Shown in pieces: positions 42,214 to 51,175 of a stretch of DNA of 64,000 nucleotides. This stretch comes from Flavipsychrobacter sp. Lineage in GTDB: Bacteria > Bacteroidota > Bacteroidia > Chitinophagales > Chitinophagaceae. The stretch spans positions 62,001 to 126,000 of the forward strand of contig JAEUVX010000010.1 in NCBI GenBank assembly GCA_016786615.1, written 5' to 3'. Every line of letters starts with the position of its first letter. Position 1 is the first letter of the stretch. The translations under genes were made by a program, and so were the position numbers. The notes beneath the pieces were generated by a model. It made no database searches. It was not told the origin of the DNA and saw nothing but the letters and a program-made list of their open reading frames with translations.

Positions 42214-43032
42214 ATGAAGAAGATATTACTCTGTATAGCAGCTACCATATTATTTGCCGATAGCCATGCCCAGATAAGGGGCTCTTGGGGAAAACGTGGT
42301 TCGTTTCACATATTCACTAACCTTACTGCCGATTATCACATCAATAATTGGGATGTAAAGAAAGATGCCGATGCGCCCAAAGATGCTATGGTATCTGCCA
42401 ATAAAATAGGTACACGTATTGGTTTTGATATGGAGCGCATTACCCGCCACAGGATATTCATTGCTATGGGTTTCGATTTCAGGTTCGAGCCGCAGCAACT
42501 AAACCTGAAGTATGATGCACGGCAGATGGGTTTTACCAATACAAACTATGTATATACCGAAGAAAAGACATTTACCAACCGTAATATGGAACTGCACGGG
42601 GCTATCGGCTATAGTATAGCAATGGGCAATAATGCACTGGATATAGCCATTGGCATACGTTTGAGCATGCCTGTAAACGGCAGGGCAGACTCTGCTTATA
42701 CATCCTTCAGAGATATGGGTAATGGCTATAAAGAGCCTGTATATTCTATAAAAAGCGGGTGGGGTACACAGCGTGCCGAAGTAAATGCACAGGGCGATGA
42801 CCCGAATATGCTTGCAGGATTTCAGTTTACGGCCGCATACCGTTTGTTGCAGCCTGCTATCTTCAACGACCGTGCTGTGCGTATAGGTTTCAATGCCTGT
42901 TTTGTACCCGGTGCCAGGTATGCCAATCGTGCCGAGCTGATAACTTACGGAGCTAACAGGGGGAATGTATATAAATACAGTTACAACGATTTACACCTTT
43001 CTGCTGCACTGTTTCTTGGAGTAGAGTTGTAG
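42214..43032 (+). CDS. Secreted, probably outer-membrane beta-barrel protein
   Basis: 272 residues. The signal peptide is MKKILLCIAATILFADSHAQ. The mature protein is Gly/aromatic-rich with repeating amphipathic strands (LTADYHINNWDVKK, RIFIAMGFDFRFEPQ, AIGYSIAMGNNALDIAIGIRL) and a C-terminus LSAALFLGVEL, consistent with an outer-membrane barrel. It is translated immediately after the lipoprotein at 41584 with a 3-bp gap. The pair might form a lipoprotein/barrel complex, which is inference. Confidence 0.65.
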   Translation: MKKILLCIAATILFADSHAQIRGSWGKRGSFHIFTNLTADYHINNWDVKKDADAPKDAMVSANKIGTRIGFDMERITRHRIFIAMGFDFRFEPQQLNLKYDARQMGFTNTNYVYTEEKTFTNRNMELHGAIGYSIAMGNNALDIAIGIRLSMPVNGRADSAYTSFRDMGNGYKEPVYSIKSGWGTQRAEVNAQGDDPNMLAGFQFTAAYRLLQPAIFNDRAVRIGFNACFVPGARYANRAELITYGANRGNVYKYSYNDLHLSAALFLGVEL

Positions 43033-43045
43033 CTTCTGACCAAGT

Positions 43046-43098
43046 GTGCCCATTCTGCCCTTTTGCCCAAGTTGTAGTATAAATGGGCACGTGGGCAG
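43046..43098. repeat. Inverted-word structure with GCCC words around a GTAGTATA core
   Basis: GTGCCCATT (43046-43054) is complemented exactly by AATGGGCAC (43082-43090), and CTGCCC (43055-43060) by GGGCAG (43093-43098). Between the arms lie TTTTGCCC and AAGTTGTAGTATA. It lies between the 42214 gene and a separate terminator, so it is not needed for termination. The arrangement (short word repeated, ATAGTA-like core, inverted words) resembles the arms of the GIY-YIG element at 57286-58126, with a different word. Confidence 0.6.
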
Positions 43099-43106
43099 GA
43101 AATAAT

Positions 43107-43132
43107 AAAGCCATCCCGAAGGATGGCTTTTA
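43107..43132. terminator. Bidirectional terminator between the 42214 gene and phoH
   Basis: AAAGCCATCC (43107-43116) pairs with GGATGGCTTT (43121-43130) with a CGAA tetraloop. It lies between convergent genes ending at 43032 and 43142. Confidence 0.88.
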
Positions 43133-43141
43133 TGTTGTTAC

Positions 43142-44167
43142 TTACTGTTGTTTATTTTCTCCCAGCTTTCTGTATTTCTCGCGGTTCTCTTCCTCGCGTT
43201 GCTCTTCTGCTACCTGCTCTTTGTCGTATGCACGTATGATGTGCTTTACCAACCTGTGGCGCACAACGTCTGCCTCGTCCAGTTGTATGTGTGCAATGCC
43301 TTCAATGCCCTGCAATATGCGCTTGGCTTTCATCAGGCCGCTCTTCTGGTTCTTCGGTAAATCCACCTGCGACAGGTCGCCCGTAATGATGGCTTTCGCA
43401 CTAGGCCCTATACGCGTCAGGAACATCTTCAGCTGCAGGTCGGTAGTGTTTTGTGCCTCATCCAGTATTATGAAAGAGTTATCCAGCGTACGTCCGCGCA
43501 TATATGCCAGCGGTGCTATCTCTATGATACGGTTTGCCATATAATAATTCAGCTTATCGGCAGGTATCATATCGTCCAGCGCATCGTATAGCGGGCGCAG
43601 ATACGGGTCTATCTTCTCTTTCAAATCACCCGGCAGGAAACCGAGGCTTTCACCGGCTTCTACCGCAGGGCGTGTGAGGATGATTTTACGAACGGCTTTG
43701 TTTTTCAGTGCACGTACTGCCAGTGCTACCGCGGTGTAGGTTTTACCCGTACCCGCAGGGCCCATTGCAAATATGATATCGTTCTTCTCGCTTACCTGTG
43801 CCATCAGCTTCTGGTTAGCGGTTTTGGCACGTATCACCTTGCCATTGGGGCCAAACACCAGTATATCGTTATTGGCTTCGTTTTCTACTACTACAGTGTT
43901 GCTTTCTCCGTTTTCATCATCACCCAGTATTTCTGCAAAGTAGTTTTCGGAAAGATGCCCGTTTCGTTCCAGGTATTTTACCAGCTGGCCTATGCGTGTT
44001 TGTGCATTGGCTACTTCTGTTGGTTGCCCCGACAGCTTTATTTGTGAGCCGCGAGACAGGATTTTGAGCAACGGAAACTTACGCTTCAGGATGTCGAACT
44101 TACTGTTGTTAACGCCGAAAAATTCAATTGGGTTAACTGTGTCGAGATTAATAATCGCTTCAGTCAA
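43142..44167 (-). CDS. PhoH-like ATPase with N-terminal KH-type domain
   Basis: 341 residues from a TTG start (no ATG is available before the conserved core). Residues about 20-75 resemble a KH RNA-binding domain (LLKILSRGSQIKLSGQ, then VANAQTRIGQLVKYLE). The ATPase has Walker A GPAGTGKT (136-143), PAVEAGESLGFLPGDLKEKI and Walker B IILDEAQNT near 245, then KAIITGDLSQVDLP, all in PhoH order. PhoH proteins are predicted RNA helicases or ATPases; the E. coli protein belongs to the Pho regulon, but the broader role is not defined. The C-terminus is highly charged (KEQVAEEQREEENREK). It converges with the 42214 gene. Confidence 0.9.
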   Translation of the reverse strand: MTEAIINLDTVNPIEFFGVNNSKFDILKRKFPLLKILSRGSQIKLSGQPTEVANAQTRIGQLVKYLERNGHLSENYFAEILGDDENGESNTVVVENEANNDILVFGPNGKVIRAKTANQKLMAQVSEKNDIIFAMGPAGTGKTYTAVALAVRALKNKAVRKIILTRPAVEAGESLGFLPGDLKEKIDPYLRPLYDALDDMIPADKLNYYMANRIIEIAPLAYMRGRTLDNSFIILDEAQNTTDLQLKMFLTRIGPSAKAIITGDLSQVDLPKNQKSGLMKAKRILQGIEGIAHIQLDEADVVRHRLVKHIIRAYDKEQVAEEQREEENREKYRKLGENKQQ

Positions 44168-44242
44168 ATTGTTGTGTGGGTTTAAATCTATTAACGCCTG
44201 TAAGTTTACGCAAACCGAATTATATCGGTTGTTAAGTAATTA

Positions 44243-44698
44243 TCAAATCCGGTATCCTTCGTTCTTGAATGCTTCTACACGCTCAGCAATTTTCGCATCG
44301 CTGAGAGCGAAGATACGCGCCGCCAATACAGCCGCGTTACGAGCACCTGCTTTACCAACTGCCAGCGTACCTACCGGTAAGCCCGCAGGCATTTGTACGA
44401 TGCTATATAATGCATCCACACCACCCGGCAAGCCACCATCCAATGGTACGCCCAGTACCGGCAGCGATGTGTAGGCAGCGCATACACCCGGCAGGGCAGC
44501 AGCCATACCTGCAGCAGCTACTATGGCACCGTATCCGTTTTCTTTAGCGGTAACCATCAGTTCGCGTACCTTATCGGGGTTGCGGTGTGCAGATGCAACA
44601 ATCATATTGTTTTCGATTCCAAACCAATTGAGCCACTTCTGGCATTCACTCATTACGGCTTCGTCTGTAGCGGAGCCCATGATAATCATTACTTTCAT
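44243..44698 (-). CDS. purE: 5-(carboxyamino)imidazole ribonucleotide mutase PurE
   Basis: 151 residues. Class I PurE converts N5-CAIR to CAIR in purine synthesis. The N-terminus MKVMIIMGSATDEAVM has the nucleotide-binding GSxSD-like loop (here GSATD). VASAHRNPDKV carries the catalytic His, and VAAAGMAAALPGVCAAYTSLPVLGVPLDGGLPGGVDAL is the conserved central block. The length is normal. No purK is adjacent; phoH lies 75 bp downstream on the same strand. Confidence 0.94.
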   Translation of the reverse strand: MKVMIIMGSATDEAVMSECQKWLNWFGIENNMIVASAHRNPDKVRELMVTAKENGYGAIVAAAGMAAALPGVCAAYTSLPVLGVPLDGGLPGGVDALYSIVQMPAGLPVGTLAVGKAGARNAAVLAARIFALSDAKIAERVEAFKNEGYRI

Positions 44699-44866
44699 TC
44701 AGAGTACTTGTTTAGTGAAAATATAAATTAGAAATGGGATTAACAGCTTTATGCTTGTATAGTTTATCAACCTTTGTGCATATCTTTTTAGTATGTATAA
44801 GTGTTGTTTTAGTTATCATATAAATACTTGTGTTCAAGCCTTAACTTTACCTCTTCATAGTTATAT

Positions 44867-45679
44867 ATGTATTCTCTCAAAGATAAAGTTGTAGTCATCA
44901 CTGGTGCCTCATCGGGCATCGGAAAAGCATTAGCCATCGACGCACTGAGCCGTGGCGCAAAAATAGCAGTTTGTGCCCGAAATGAAGCCAAACTAAGGGA
45001 GGCAATTGGCACAGAAAATACTAACATTTTATACGCAGCCGTGGATGTAAGTAAGGAGGCTGATTGTCAGCGATTTATGGAGGCTACTTTAAAAAAATGG
45101 GGCAAGATTGATGTACTTATCAACAATGCGGGTATCAGTATGCGTGCATTATTTGAATATGCAGACCTGCAAGTAATACGTGAGTTAATGGATATAAACT
45201 TCTGGGGTGCAGTGTATTGTACAAAATTTTCTGTAAAATCTATCAGAGAGAATAAAGGTGTGATAGTAGGTGTATCTTCCATTGCAGGATTCAGGGGCTT
45301 ACCGGCACGTACCGGTTATTCCGCATCCAAATTTGCCATGCAGGGTTTCCTCGAAGCATTGAGAACGGAACTGTATAATACAGGAGCGCATGTTATGTGG
45401 GTATCTCCGGGGTTTACGGCCAGCAACATCCGCAATGTAGCCCGCAGTGCCGATGGCAGTGCGCAGGGAGAAACACCGCTTGACGAAGGTAAACTGATGA
45501 CAGCTGAGCAATGTGCTGCCATCATACTGGATGGTGTAGAAAAGCGAAAACGCACTATTGTAATGACAGGACAGGGCAAACTGACGGTATGGTTGAACAA
45601 GCTATTTCCGGGGTTGGCAGATAAGTTGGTTTTTAATCACTTTTTAACTGAACCTAACTCACCATTGAAGGGTTATTAA
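44867..45679 (+). CDS. Short-chain dehydrogenase/reductase
   Basis: 270 residues. The classical SDR fold has the cofactor motif VVITGASSGIGKALA near residue 8, LINNAGISMRALFE (NNAG) near 85, VSSIAGFRGLPARTGYSASKFAMQGF with catalytic Ser, Tyr and Lys (Y-S-A-S-K) near 137-160, and LRTELYNTGAHVMWVSPGFTASNI after it. NADP preference is possible because of a basic residue after the second strand (ARNEAK). The C-terminal 40 residues (LTVWLNKLFPGLADKLVFNHFL) are hydrophobic and may touch the membrane, as in DHRS7-like SDRs. The substrate is unknown. A possible -7 box TAACTTTA lies at 44842-44849. Confidence 0.85.
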   Translation: MYSLKDKVVVITGASSGIGKALAIDALSRGAKIAVCARNEAKLREAIGTENTNILYAAVDVSKEADCQRFMEATLKKWGKIDVLINNAGISMRALFEYADLQVIRELMDINFWGAVYCTKFSVKSIRENKGVIVGVSSIAGFRGLPARTGYSASKFAMQGFLEALRTELYNTGAHVMWVSPGFTASNIRNVARSADGSAQGETPLDEGKLMTAEQCAAIILDGVEKRKRTIVMTGQGKLTVWLNKLFPGLADKLVFNHFLTEPNSPLKGY

Positions 45680-45764
45680 CTGTCTGTATAAGTGACCAAT
45701 GTCACAATTTTTGTATTAATATTTTACCTAAATTCATACATCCATTACCCTTTAAAACAGATTT

Positions 45765-48017
45765 ATGAGACTGAAAAATCTAATACTTACAACCCTGGTG
45801 TGTTTGGGAATACAGCAAACAAATGCACAATTAGCACCCGGACAGATATACCTGCCAGATGCTACACCACCGGATGTTTTTGTAAACGGCAGCAAACAGT
45901 CACTTGCATGGAGTGGTGGTTTCAACAACCCGCAACTTGCTACTGCCGACCTTAATAAAGATGCTACCAACGACCTTGTAATATTCGACCCTGCAGGTGG
46001 TATCCGTACCTTCCTGAATGAAAGCACTATACCGGGGAATCCGAAGTATATCTATCACCCGGAGTTTGCACTGAATTTCCCGAAGGTGAATGATTATATG
46101 AAAATGCTCGATTACAACAGGGATGGCATACCCGATTTGTTTCACAGGGGTTTTGCAGGTGTCAGCATATATCGTGGTTACTACAATGCGCAAAATCAGC
46201 TTTGCTTTAATCATTACAGAGAGCTGTATTATTATATGGCAGGTTCAGGTATGGTTAATGCTTACGTTGCACCGCTGGATATACCTGCAATAGCGGATGT
46301 GGACAATGATGGCGATTACGACCTGTTATCGTACGATATATTCGGTACTACACTTACTTATTACCGCAACTGCGAAAAAGAAGACGGCTTGCCGAAAGAC
46401 AGCTTCAGGGTGTGTGTAAAAGATGTATGCTGGGGGCGCTCTACTCAATACTATGAAAGGGCGCTGAAGCTTGGTTTGCCATGTGTGCAATGGGGGCTTA
46501 CCTGCAAATCAACAGAAAGCGCGGGCAAAGCTACACACTCGGGTAATACAGTACTGATGTTTGACTATGATGGTGATGGAGACTATGATATGCTGAATGG
46601 TAATGTATCATTCTCAGATATCCAGTTCCTGAAAAACGGCAGGGTAGAATTGAGTACGGCTATTGATAGCTTTTACTGGCAAGATACAACATGGGGTGGT
46701 GCTAACGGCAAAATAATGCACGTAGCATCTATGCCTAATGCACACTATCTGGATATAGATAATGATGGTAAAAAAGACCTTGTATTCACACCTCGTAATG
46801 AGAATACAGAAAACCTGCTGTGTATGGTGTATTATAAAAACACAGGCACGCCAACAGTACCGAGTTTCTCATACGTTACAGATACACTCTTTATAAAAGA
46901 CATGATAGATGCAGGTACAGGCGCACGCCCTATACTGTATGACTATAACAAAGATGGTAAGCCCGATATGTTTGTAGGTAACGAAGGTTACTATCAGGCA
47001 AATGGTACATTCCGTACACGCATAGCCTACTACGAAAACGTATCATCAGGTACCAACAGGGCATTTGAGTTGAAGAACCCTGACTTCCTTGGTTTATGGT
47101 CTGCCAATTCAAGAGGCAGTTACCCGATAATAGGAGATTTGGATGGTGACGGGCTGGATGATTTACTGATTGGTAAATATGACGGTACGATAACCTATTA
47201 CAGAAACCTTGCAGCATCTGCAACCGTACAGCCGGTTTGGGTGGCAGGTTTTACCCTCAACGACCAGAATGGCACATTGGATGTTGGTGATAATGCAACA
47301 CCATTCATGTATGATATCAACGGAGATGGCAAAAAAGATATTGTTGTAGGTTCTCAACTGGGTAATATCACTTATTACAGAAACCAGAGTAGTGGTGGCT
47401 CGCCGATGCTAGTTAAGGTGACTGACTCTTTGGGTGGTGTTAAGATAGAAGAATATGGAAACCTGTACACGTACACAACACCTTTCATAGGTAAGATAGA
47501 TAATACAGGTAAAGACTACCTGCTGGTTGGCAGCAAAAACGGTGTGATATATAAATACGATAGCGTTGTAAGCACAAACCTTACAAAATACAAACGTATA
47601 GACTCATTCTACAGCCGTATCAGCGGCTACGACAGGGCTACACCATTTGTTTCAGACTTTGATAACGATGGCAAGTATGATATGTTTATAGGAACAGGCA
47701 CAGGTGGAGTAGTGCTATACAAGCAATACTTCAATGTAGGTATTTCAGAAAACATGTTGTCTCAGCGCAATGTGGTTGTGTACCCGAATCCTGCAAAAAA
47801 CAGCATCAGCATCAGTTGGGTAAATGGCTACGGCAATGATGCAAATATTCAGGCGAAATTAGTATCTGTAACAGGCCAGTTATTGCAGCAGATGGAAGTA
47901 AAAGATAAAGTACAAACAGTACAGATGGATGTTTCGGCACTGGCGCAAGGTATGTACTATTGCATCGTTACATCCGGCAGTAATCAGACGGTTGTACCGG
48001 TTAGCATCATCAGGTAA
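45765..48017 (+). CDS. FG-GAP/VCBS repeat protein with T9SS C-terminal sorting domain
   Basis: 750 residues. The signal peptide is MRLKNLILTTLVCLGIQQTNAQ. The body consists of at least eight FG-GAP-like repeats with calcium-binding D-x-D-x-D-G loops: DYNRDGIPDLF, DVDNDGDYDLL, DYDGDGDYDML, DIDNDGKKDLV, DYNKDGKPDMF, DLDGDGLDDLL, DINGDGKKDIV and DFDNDGKYDMF. These build a beta-propeller or extended calcium-stabilised array. The final 80 residues (VVVYPNPAKNSISISW to VVPVSIIR, with DVSALAQGMYYCIV) are a type A sorting domain, so the protein is likely exported by the type IX secretion system and attached to the surface. The binding target is unknown. Confidence 0.88.
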   Translation: MRLKNLILTTLVCLGIQQTNAQLAPGQIYLPDATPPDVFVNGSKQSLAWSGGFNNPQLATADLNKDATNDLVIFDPAGGIRTFLNESTIPGNPKYIYHPEFALNFPKVNDYMKMLDYNRDGIPDLFHRGFAGVSIYRGYYNAQNQLCFNHYRELYYYMAGSGMVNAYVAPLDIPAIADVDNDGDYDLLSYDIFGTTLTYYRNCEKEDGLPKDSFRVCVKDVCWGRSTQYYERALKLGLPCVQWGLTCKSTESAGKATHSGNTVLMFDYDGDGDYDMLNGNVSFSDIQFLKNGRVELSTAIDSFYWQDTTWGGANGKIMHVASMPNAHYLDIDNDGKKDLVFTPRNENTENLLCMVYYKNTGTPTVPSFSYVTDTLFIKDMIDAGTGARPILYDYNKDGKPDMFVGNEGYYQANGTFRTRIAYYENVSSGTNRAFELKNPDFLGLWSANSRGSYPIIGDLDGDGLDDLLIGKYDGTITYYRNLAASATVQPVWVAGFTLNDQNGTLDVGDNATPFMYDINGDGKKDIVVGSQLGNITYYRNQSSGGSPMLVKVTDSLGGVKIEEYGNLYTYTTPFIGKIDNTGKDYLLVGSKNGVIYKYDSVVSTNLTKYKRIDSFYSRISGYDRATPFVSDFDNDGKYDMFIGTGTGGVVLYKQYFNVGISENMLSQRNVVVYPNPAKNSISISWVNGYGNDANIQAKLVSVTGQLLQQMEVKDKVQTVQMDVSALAQGMYYCIVTSGSNQTVVPVSIIR

Positions 48018-48041
48018 CCATAACAGGAATCATAAAATAGA

Positions 48042-48072
48042 AAATCCCCGATTGATAACCAATCGGGGATTT
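48042..48072. terminator. Bidirectional terminator between the FG-GAP gene and rplY
   Basis: AAATCCCCGATTG (48042-48054) pairs with CAATCGGGGATTT (48060-48072) around ATAAC, perfect over 13 bp. It lies between convergent genes ending at 48017 and 48094. Confidence 0.92.
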
Positions 48073-48093
48073 ATTATTTAAATTAGCTAAGGC

Positions 48094-48681
48094 TTATTTT
48101 TTACCAGCTTTAGCATCTGTGCTTTCAGCTTGTTTCAGCGCACGTGTCATTACTACCGATGCGATAGGAATACGTGGAGAGTTCATGATTTCCATGTTGT
48201 CAGCTACTACATCCTGTACACGTACGTTGCCGTTCAGTTCAAGAGTTTCGATGTTTACCTCGATGTTCTCTCTCAAGAACTTAGGTAGTACACGTACTTT
48301 CAGGCTTTTTACTTTTACCTCAAGACGTCCACCTGCTTTTACACCCGCCGGCTGACCAACGAATTTCAATGGTAGGTTAGCTACTACTTTCTTATCATCA
48401 ACCAGTTCCAGCAAATCTACGTGACTCAGTTCGTCAGTCAGTACATCAAACTGCAGGTCTTTCATGATGCAAGTATGCGTTTTACCATTCACAGTTACTT
48501 CAGCAAGCTGGAAGTCCGGTGTGTACACCAACGGACGGAAAGCCAGTTGTGATGCACTGAAATGGATTGTTTCTTTACCGCCGTATATTACAGCAGGTAC
48601 ATTACCTTCAGAACGAACAAGGCGAGTTGATTTCTTGCCATAATCGCTTCTGCTGTTACCTTCAATTTTTACACTTTTCAT
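48094..48681 (-). CDS. rplY: 50S ribosomal protein L25 (Ctc form)
   Basis: 195 residues, the long L25/general stress protein Ctc type. The N-terminal 5S rRNA-binding domain (MKSVKIEGNSRSDYGKKSTRLVR, then GNVPAVIYGG) is followed by the C-terminal beta domain (LPLKFVGQPAGVKAGGRLE, then RIPIASVVMTRALKQ) and a short charged tail. It lies 155 bp after prs on the same strand, a common pairing. The 48682-48836 gap holds no recognised promoter box, so cotranscription with prs is possible. Confidence 0.95.
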   Translation of the reverse strand: MKSVKIEGNSRSDYGKKSTRLVRSEGNVPAVIYGGKETIHFSASQLAFRPLVYTPDFQLAEVTVNGKTHTCIMKDLQFDVLTDELSHVDLLELVDDKKVVANLPLKFVGQPAGVKAGGRLEVKVKSLKVRVLPKFLRENIEVNIETLELNGNVRVQDVVADNMEIMNSPRIPIASVVMTRALKQAESTDAKAGKK

Positions 48682-48836
48682 TTTTAAGCGTTTTGTATTT
48701 CAACACCGTGCGAATACCCGTCAAACATACGGACGTTGAAATGGTAGTTAACTAAATGATGTACGCCATTGATTCGGCGGACAGGTTTTTTTGTTTAAAC
48801 AGTCGTTATAAATAAATACTGAGAGTTACCTCAATA

Positions 48837-49784
48837 CTACTTTTTGCCATGAATAAATAAAGAGCTTATTGATTTGTTCTCAAACGTATTGCGTATAGCC
48901 ACTGCAAATAGCTCTGCTGTAGGTAATACTTTTATTTTAGAACATTCTCCTTTCAGCGGTATGGTATCGCAAACAACCAGTTCTTCCAATTCAGAATTCT
49001 GTATGTTTTCATATGCTTTACCACTCAGTACCGGATGTGTACAGAAAGCCCGTACCGATAATGCACCTTTCTCCTTCAGTATCGCTGCCGATTTGCTGAG
49101 TGTACCTGCTGTATCACAAATATCATCTATCAATACTACATGCCTGCCGCTTACATCCCCAATCACCGTCATTGCAGCTACCTCATTGGCACGTTTACGT
49201 TGCTTGTCGCAGATAACCATATCCATCTCAAAATACTTGGCAACTTCACGTACCCTGTTGGTGCTACCAACGTCGGGGGCCGCAAAGATAATGTTTTCCA
49301 TCTTAAGATTTTCAATATATGGGATAAAAATCGCCGAACTATCGAGGTGATCCACCGGTATATCAAAAAAACCTTGTATTTGAGGAGCGTGCAGGTCCAT
49401 TGTCATAACCCTGTTGGCACCGGCTGTAGTCAGCAAATTAGCTACCAGCTTCGATGCTATCGCAACACGTGGCTTATCTTTCCTGTCTTGCCTGGCGTAG
49501 CCAAAGTAGGGGATAACTGCTGTAATATAGCCTGCAGAAGCCCTGCGTGCAGCGTCTATCATCATCAAAAGCTCCATCAGATTGTCTGACGGGGCAAAAG
49601 TTGACTGAACAAGGAAAACATAATCGCCACGTATAGATTCGTTGAATACGGGCTGAAACTCACCATCACTGAACTTCTGGATAGTGAGATTACCTAATTT
49701 TTTACCAAAAGAACTGGCAATTTGCTCCGCAAGGTAGGTAGAACCTGTGCCGGAGAATATCTTAACAGATGGCTGCATGAACAT
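48837..49784 (-). CDS. prs: Ribose-phosphate pyrophosphokinase
   Basis: 315 residues. Prs makes PRPP from ribose 5-phosphate and ATP. SVKIFSGTGSTYLAEQIA begins the first domain. IPYFGYARQDRKDKPR and MTMDLHAPQIQGFFDIPVDHL carry the ATP/ribose-phosphate sites, and VVLIDDICDTAGTLSKSA near 220 is the PRPP-binding loop. The start at 49784 (MFMQPSVK) is used; ATG at 49776-49778 two codons later is equally plausible. The box at 49802-49809 lies 17 bp upstream. It precedes rplY. Confidence 0.96.
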   Translation of the reverse strand: MFMQPSVKIFSGTGSTYLAEQIASSFGKKLGNLTIQKFSDGEFQPVFNESIRGDYVFLVQSTFAPSDNLMELLMMIDAARRASAGYITAVIPYFGYARQDRKDKPRVAIASKLVANLLTTAGANRVMTMDLHAPQIQGFFDIPVDHLDSSAIFIPYIENLKMENIIFAAPDVGSTNRVREVAKYFEMDMVICDKQRKRANEVAAMTVIGDVSGRHVVLIDDICDTAGTLSKSAAILKEKGALSVRAFCTHPVLSGKAYENIQNSELEELVVCDTIPLKGECSKIKVLPTAELFAVAIRNTFENKSISSLFIHGKK

Positions 49785-49801
49785 TGTATCAGAATGGAGT
49801 G

Positions 49802-49809
49802 CAAAGGTA
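49802..49809 (-). promoter_or_regulatory. -7 box TACCTTTG of prs
   Basis: Minus strand TACCTTTGC, full match to TAnnTTTG, 17 bp before the first prs start codon and 23 bp before the second. Confidence 0.72.
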
Positions 49810-49903
49810 AATAAAGGATGTGGTTATTTAAAAGCTGTTTTTTTATTTGTGCAGGTTTCTAAATATTTACAAAAACTTTATACCTACACTGTCTGCTCAT
49901 GCT

Positions 49904-49911
49904 TACCTTTG
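49904..49911 (+). promoter_or_regulatory. -7 box TACCTTTG of osmC
   Basis: Full match to TAnnTTTG, 20 bp before the osmC ATG. Confidence 0.72.
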
Positions 49912-49931
49912 AACCCTAAAATAAAACCATT

Positions 49932-50345
49932 ATGACTAGCAATGCAACTGCCGTATGGCATGGTTCTGGTAAAGAAGGCAAAGGAACTTTATCTACAAAA
50001 AGCAATGTGCTGAACAATGCACATTATTCTTTCAAAACCCGCTTTGAAGGCAGCGAACCGGGCACAACACCGGAAGAACTGATGGCTGCTGCACATGCAG
50101 GTTGTTTCAGTATGAAATTGTCTTTTGTACTTGGTGCAGCTGGCTTTACACCCGATGAAATAGAAACAGGATGTGCTGTAACAATAGCTGATGGTGTAAT
50201 TACCAAGAGCGAGCTGACTATGAAGGCGAAAGTACCCGGTATTACACCTGAAAAATTTCAGGAGTGTGCTGCAGAAGCAAAAGCAAACTGCCCTGTATCT
50301 AAAGCATATAATTGCGAAATAACACTGGACGCTACACTGCTTTAA
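49932..50345 (+). CDS. osmC: OsmC-type peroxiredoxin
   Basis: 137 residues. Members reduce organic hydroperoxides with two cysteines. The N-terminus ATAVWHGSGKEGKGTLSTKS leads to GTTPEELMAAAHAGCFSMKLSF, which holds the peroxidatic Cys and matches the OsmC N-P-E-E-L-x-A-A-A-H-A-G-C-F-S-M motif. The resolving Cys is in EAKANCPVSKAYNC. Length and order match OsmC rather than Ohr, which has different flanking residues. It is monocistronic, with a terminator 23 bp after the stop. Confidence 0.93.
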   Translation: MTSNATAVWHGSGKEGKGTLSTKSNVLNNAHYSFKTRFEGSEPGTTPEELMAAAHAGCFSMKLSFVLGAAGFTPDEIETGCAVTIADGVITKSELTMKAKVPGITPEKFQECAAEAKANCPVSKAYNCEITLDATLL

Positions 50346-50368
50346 TCAGAATACTATAATAACAAATG

Positions 50369-50400
50369 AAGGGTATATGTTTTACATATACCCTTTGTTA
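50369..50400. terminator. Terminator between osmC and the LutA-like gene
   Basis: AAGGGTATATGT (50369-50380) pairs with ACATATACCCTT (50384-50395) around TTT, followed by TGTTATTT. It may serve both convergent genes. Confidence 0.82.
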
Positions 50401-50421
50401 TTTCTACATAATAATAAATAG

Positions 50422-51144
50422 TTACCAGCCACTTGCAAGTACGTCTGCAATATGCATAGTTTGTATCGGCAGGTTGTTCTTTTCAATATAACCCTGTACA
50501 TGCATCATACACGATACATCGGTTGTTATCATGTACTTAGCACCTGTTTCCAGTGCACTCTGTACTTTGGTTTGTGCCATACCCAGTGATATGGCTTCAT
50601 ACTTAACTGCAAATGTACCACCAAAACCGCAGCAGGTTTCGCACTCTTTCATCTCTACCATTTCCAGCCCCTTTACATGGCGCAGCAGTTGACGAGGACC
50701 TTGTTTTATACCACATTCGCGTAGCGCACCACATGCATCATGATAAGTAGCTTTACCTTCCAGTGTAGCGCCTAAGTCTTCTATCTTCAATACCTGTGTC
50801 AGAAACTCTGTAAACTCGTACATATTGCTGCGAACTTTGTTGCTCAGCAGGTGCTCGGCACTGTTCTCCAGCATCTTATCGTAGTAGTTGCGTACAAAAC
50901 CTGTACATGAGCCACTGGGGCCTACTACATAACCTTCACCTTCAAAATCGTGCAGGAATTTTTTAGCTACGGCTTTTGTCTCATCCCAATAACCCGCGTT
51001 GAAAGCCGGTTGTCCGCAGCATGTTTGTTTTGTATTATAAGACACTTCGCATCCCAGCTTTTCTAATACCTTCACCATATTCATTCCGGTCTGTGGGTAT
51101 AGCTGATCTACAAAGCAAGGTATGAAGAGTTGTACTTTTGTCAT
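50422..51144 (-). CDS. LutA/YkgE-like (Fe-S)-binding protein with two CCG domains
   Basis: 240 residues from the ATG at 51142-51144 (MTKVQLFIPCFVDQLYP); an ATG at 51195 upstream would add 17 residues of unrelated character. Two cysteine-rich CCG segments are present: SYNTKQTCCGQPAFNAGYWD near 45 and ECETCCGFGGTFAVKY near 170, with further PCF and YHDACGALRE cysteines, matching LutA, part of the lactate oxidation complex LutABC. No lutB or lutC is adjacent; ribH is upstream on the same strand. It may act with partners encoded elsewhere. Confidence 0.85.
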   Translation of the reverse strand: MTKVQLFIPCFVDQLYPQTGMNMVKVLEKLGCEVSYNTKQTCCGQPAFNAGYWDETKAVAKKFLHDFEGEGYVVGPSGSCTGFVRNYYDKMLENSAEHLLSNKVRSNMYEFTEFLTQVLKIEDLGATLEGKATYHDACGALRECGIKQGPRQLLRHVKGLEMVEMKECETCCGFGGTFAVKYEAISLGMAQTKVQSALETGAKYMITTDVSCMMHVQGYIEKNNLPIQTMHIADVLASGW

Positions 51145-51175
51145 GTAATGGTTCGTCTTTTCAGTATAAATATAA

